Below, piece after piece: positions 63,600 through 64,000 of a DNA stretch of 64,000 nucleotides (positions are counted from its first letter, which is position 1; every line of letters begins with the position of its first letter). The notes beneath the pieces are model-generated. The model saw only the letters and a program-made list of their open reading frames with translations, ran no database searches and was not told where the DNA came from. The stretch comes from Synechococcus sp. SynAce01 (lineage in GTDB: Bacteria; Cyanobacteriota; Cyanobacteriia; PCC-6307; Cyanobiaceae): assembly GCF_001885215.1 (NCBI RefSeq), contig NZ_CP018091.1, positions 2,170,001-2,234,000 on the forward strand, written 5' to 3'. The position numbers were made by a program, and so were the translations under genes.

Positions 63600-64000
63600 C
63601 CATGGGCCTGGACAACGGCTTGTTCCAGCCCACCAGCAAAAGAATCCAGGCTGAACGCCTCCAAGCGCCGTTGCGCGGCAGCCAACATCGCTAGGCGTTG
63701 AGCGGGCTGCTGGGCTTCGGCGCGGTGCAGGGCGGCGGTGAGCTGGTCGGGATCGGCTGGATCAAACAGCCAGCCTGTTTCGCTGGGGGTGATCAGATCA
63801 GCCGCGCAGCCGCAGGCCGTGCTGACGATCACGGGCAGCCCTGCCGCCATCGCTTCATTCACCACCAGACCCCAGGTGTCCTTGCGGCTGGCCAGAACCA
63901 GGGCTGAGGCCTGGCCGTAGGCGCGGGCGATCGCATCCTGGTTGAGGAAGGGCTCCACGCCAACGTGCTCCGGCTGGGGCAGCCGAGCGATCGCCTCGCC
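63485..64000 (-). CDS. family 4 glycosyltransferase, C-terminal part
   Basis: The frame enters from beyond the window and gives 171 residues of a GT-B C-terminal domain: ALVLASRKDTWGLVVNEAMA is the donor site, with GCAADLITPSETGWLFDP. The last 30 residues (after VVQAHGYP) look unlike the family and are antisense to the orphan antitoxin, so the original 3' end may have been replaced. Confidence 0.88.
   Translation of the reverse strand, partial: GEAIARLPQPEHVGVEPFLNQDAIARAYGQASALVLASRKDTWGLVVNEAMAAGLPVIVSTACGCAADLITPSETGWLFDPADPDQLTAALHRAEAQQPAQRLAMLAAAQRRLEAFSLDSFAGGLEQAVVQAHGYPRFPRGAAFLALALACQSESMVWNGATAASNSAASS

Noticed and set aside
1-64000. CRISPR array, rRNA operon, insertion sequence or prophage
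   Set aside because: No regularly spaced repeats, no rRNA sequence, no transposase, integrase or phage structural genes were seen.

Overview
The window is GC-rich chromosomal DNA from a picocyanobacterium of the marine/brackish Synechococcus-Cyanobium-Prochlorococcus clade. Photosynthetic and Calvin-cycle genes place it in the cyanobacteria: chlP, ccsA, a class II FBPase/SBPase (glpX) and rpe. A 62-codon gene at 38515-38703 matches, by length, sequence as remembered and setting, the hyper-conserved protein (PSHCP) known only from that clade. Gene density is high and many neighbours overlap by ATGA or TGATG. No rRNA, CRISPR array, insertion sequence or prophage was found. There are two tRNAs, Trp(CCA) and Asp(GTC).

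Layout. 1-9.3 kb: 3' end of glyS, chlP, an M15 peptidase, typA-DUF309, an LPS-export run (lptA-lptB-lptF/G) and ccsA. 9.4-18.9 kb: central carbon and anabolic genes (rpe divergent from glpX, hemA, glgC, gnd-pgl with a CIA30-family gene, ilvD). 19.3-25.2 kb: a leftward operon of two DUF2231 membrane proteins, the three subunits of a haem-copper oxidase and a GMC oxidoreductase. Subunit II lacks the CuA ligands, so this is the alternative (ARTO/CtaII) oxidase and not cytochrome c oxidase. 25.3-37.8 kb: HdeD-like protein, gamma-glutamyltransferase and 5-oxoprolinase with yajQ, MAPEG, SPFH and NfeD proteins, a phosphotransacetylase-like P-loop protein, an SDR and map. 37.9-45.8 kb: rplS, tRNA-Trp, PSHCP, a flavin reductase, tRNA-Asp, gltX, an NhaP-type antiporter and polA.

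From 45.8 kb on, the window is a cell-surface glycan and protein-sorting region. A leftward four-gene operon encodes an HpsJ-like protein, an exosortase, its associated protein and a FlaA1/WbpM-type UDP-sugar dehydratase; each gene overlaps the next by ATGA. Divergent from it is a Wzc-type tyrosine kinase whose Walker A lysine is replaced by asparagine. Beyond the kinase lies an AT-rich island with a DUF1194 (VWA-like) protein that has a CTERM-like tail, a plausible exosortase substrate. Its reading frame carries a TAA stop inside the signal peptide.

53.9-59.3 kb is a rearranged accessory patch. It holds four toxin-antitoxin modules (one clearly broken), a duplicated piece of an antitoxin gene, and two sets of decayed copies of an adjacent WecA/MraY-like transferase and sugar epimerase. 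The intact transferase and epimerase lie in one overlapping run with a Phd-VapC module. 59.4-64 kb holds a YdcF protein, four glycosyltransferases (one cut by the window edge), a WcaF-type acetyltransferase and an orphan antitoxin. The most promising parts for follow-up are the exosortase/kinase/CTERM locus, the ARTO-GMC operon, and the toxin-antitoxin/duplication patch.
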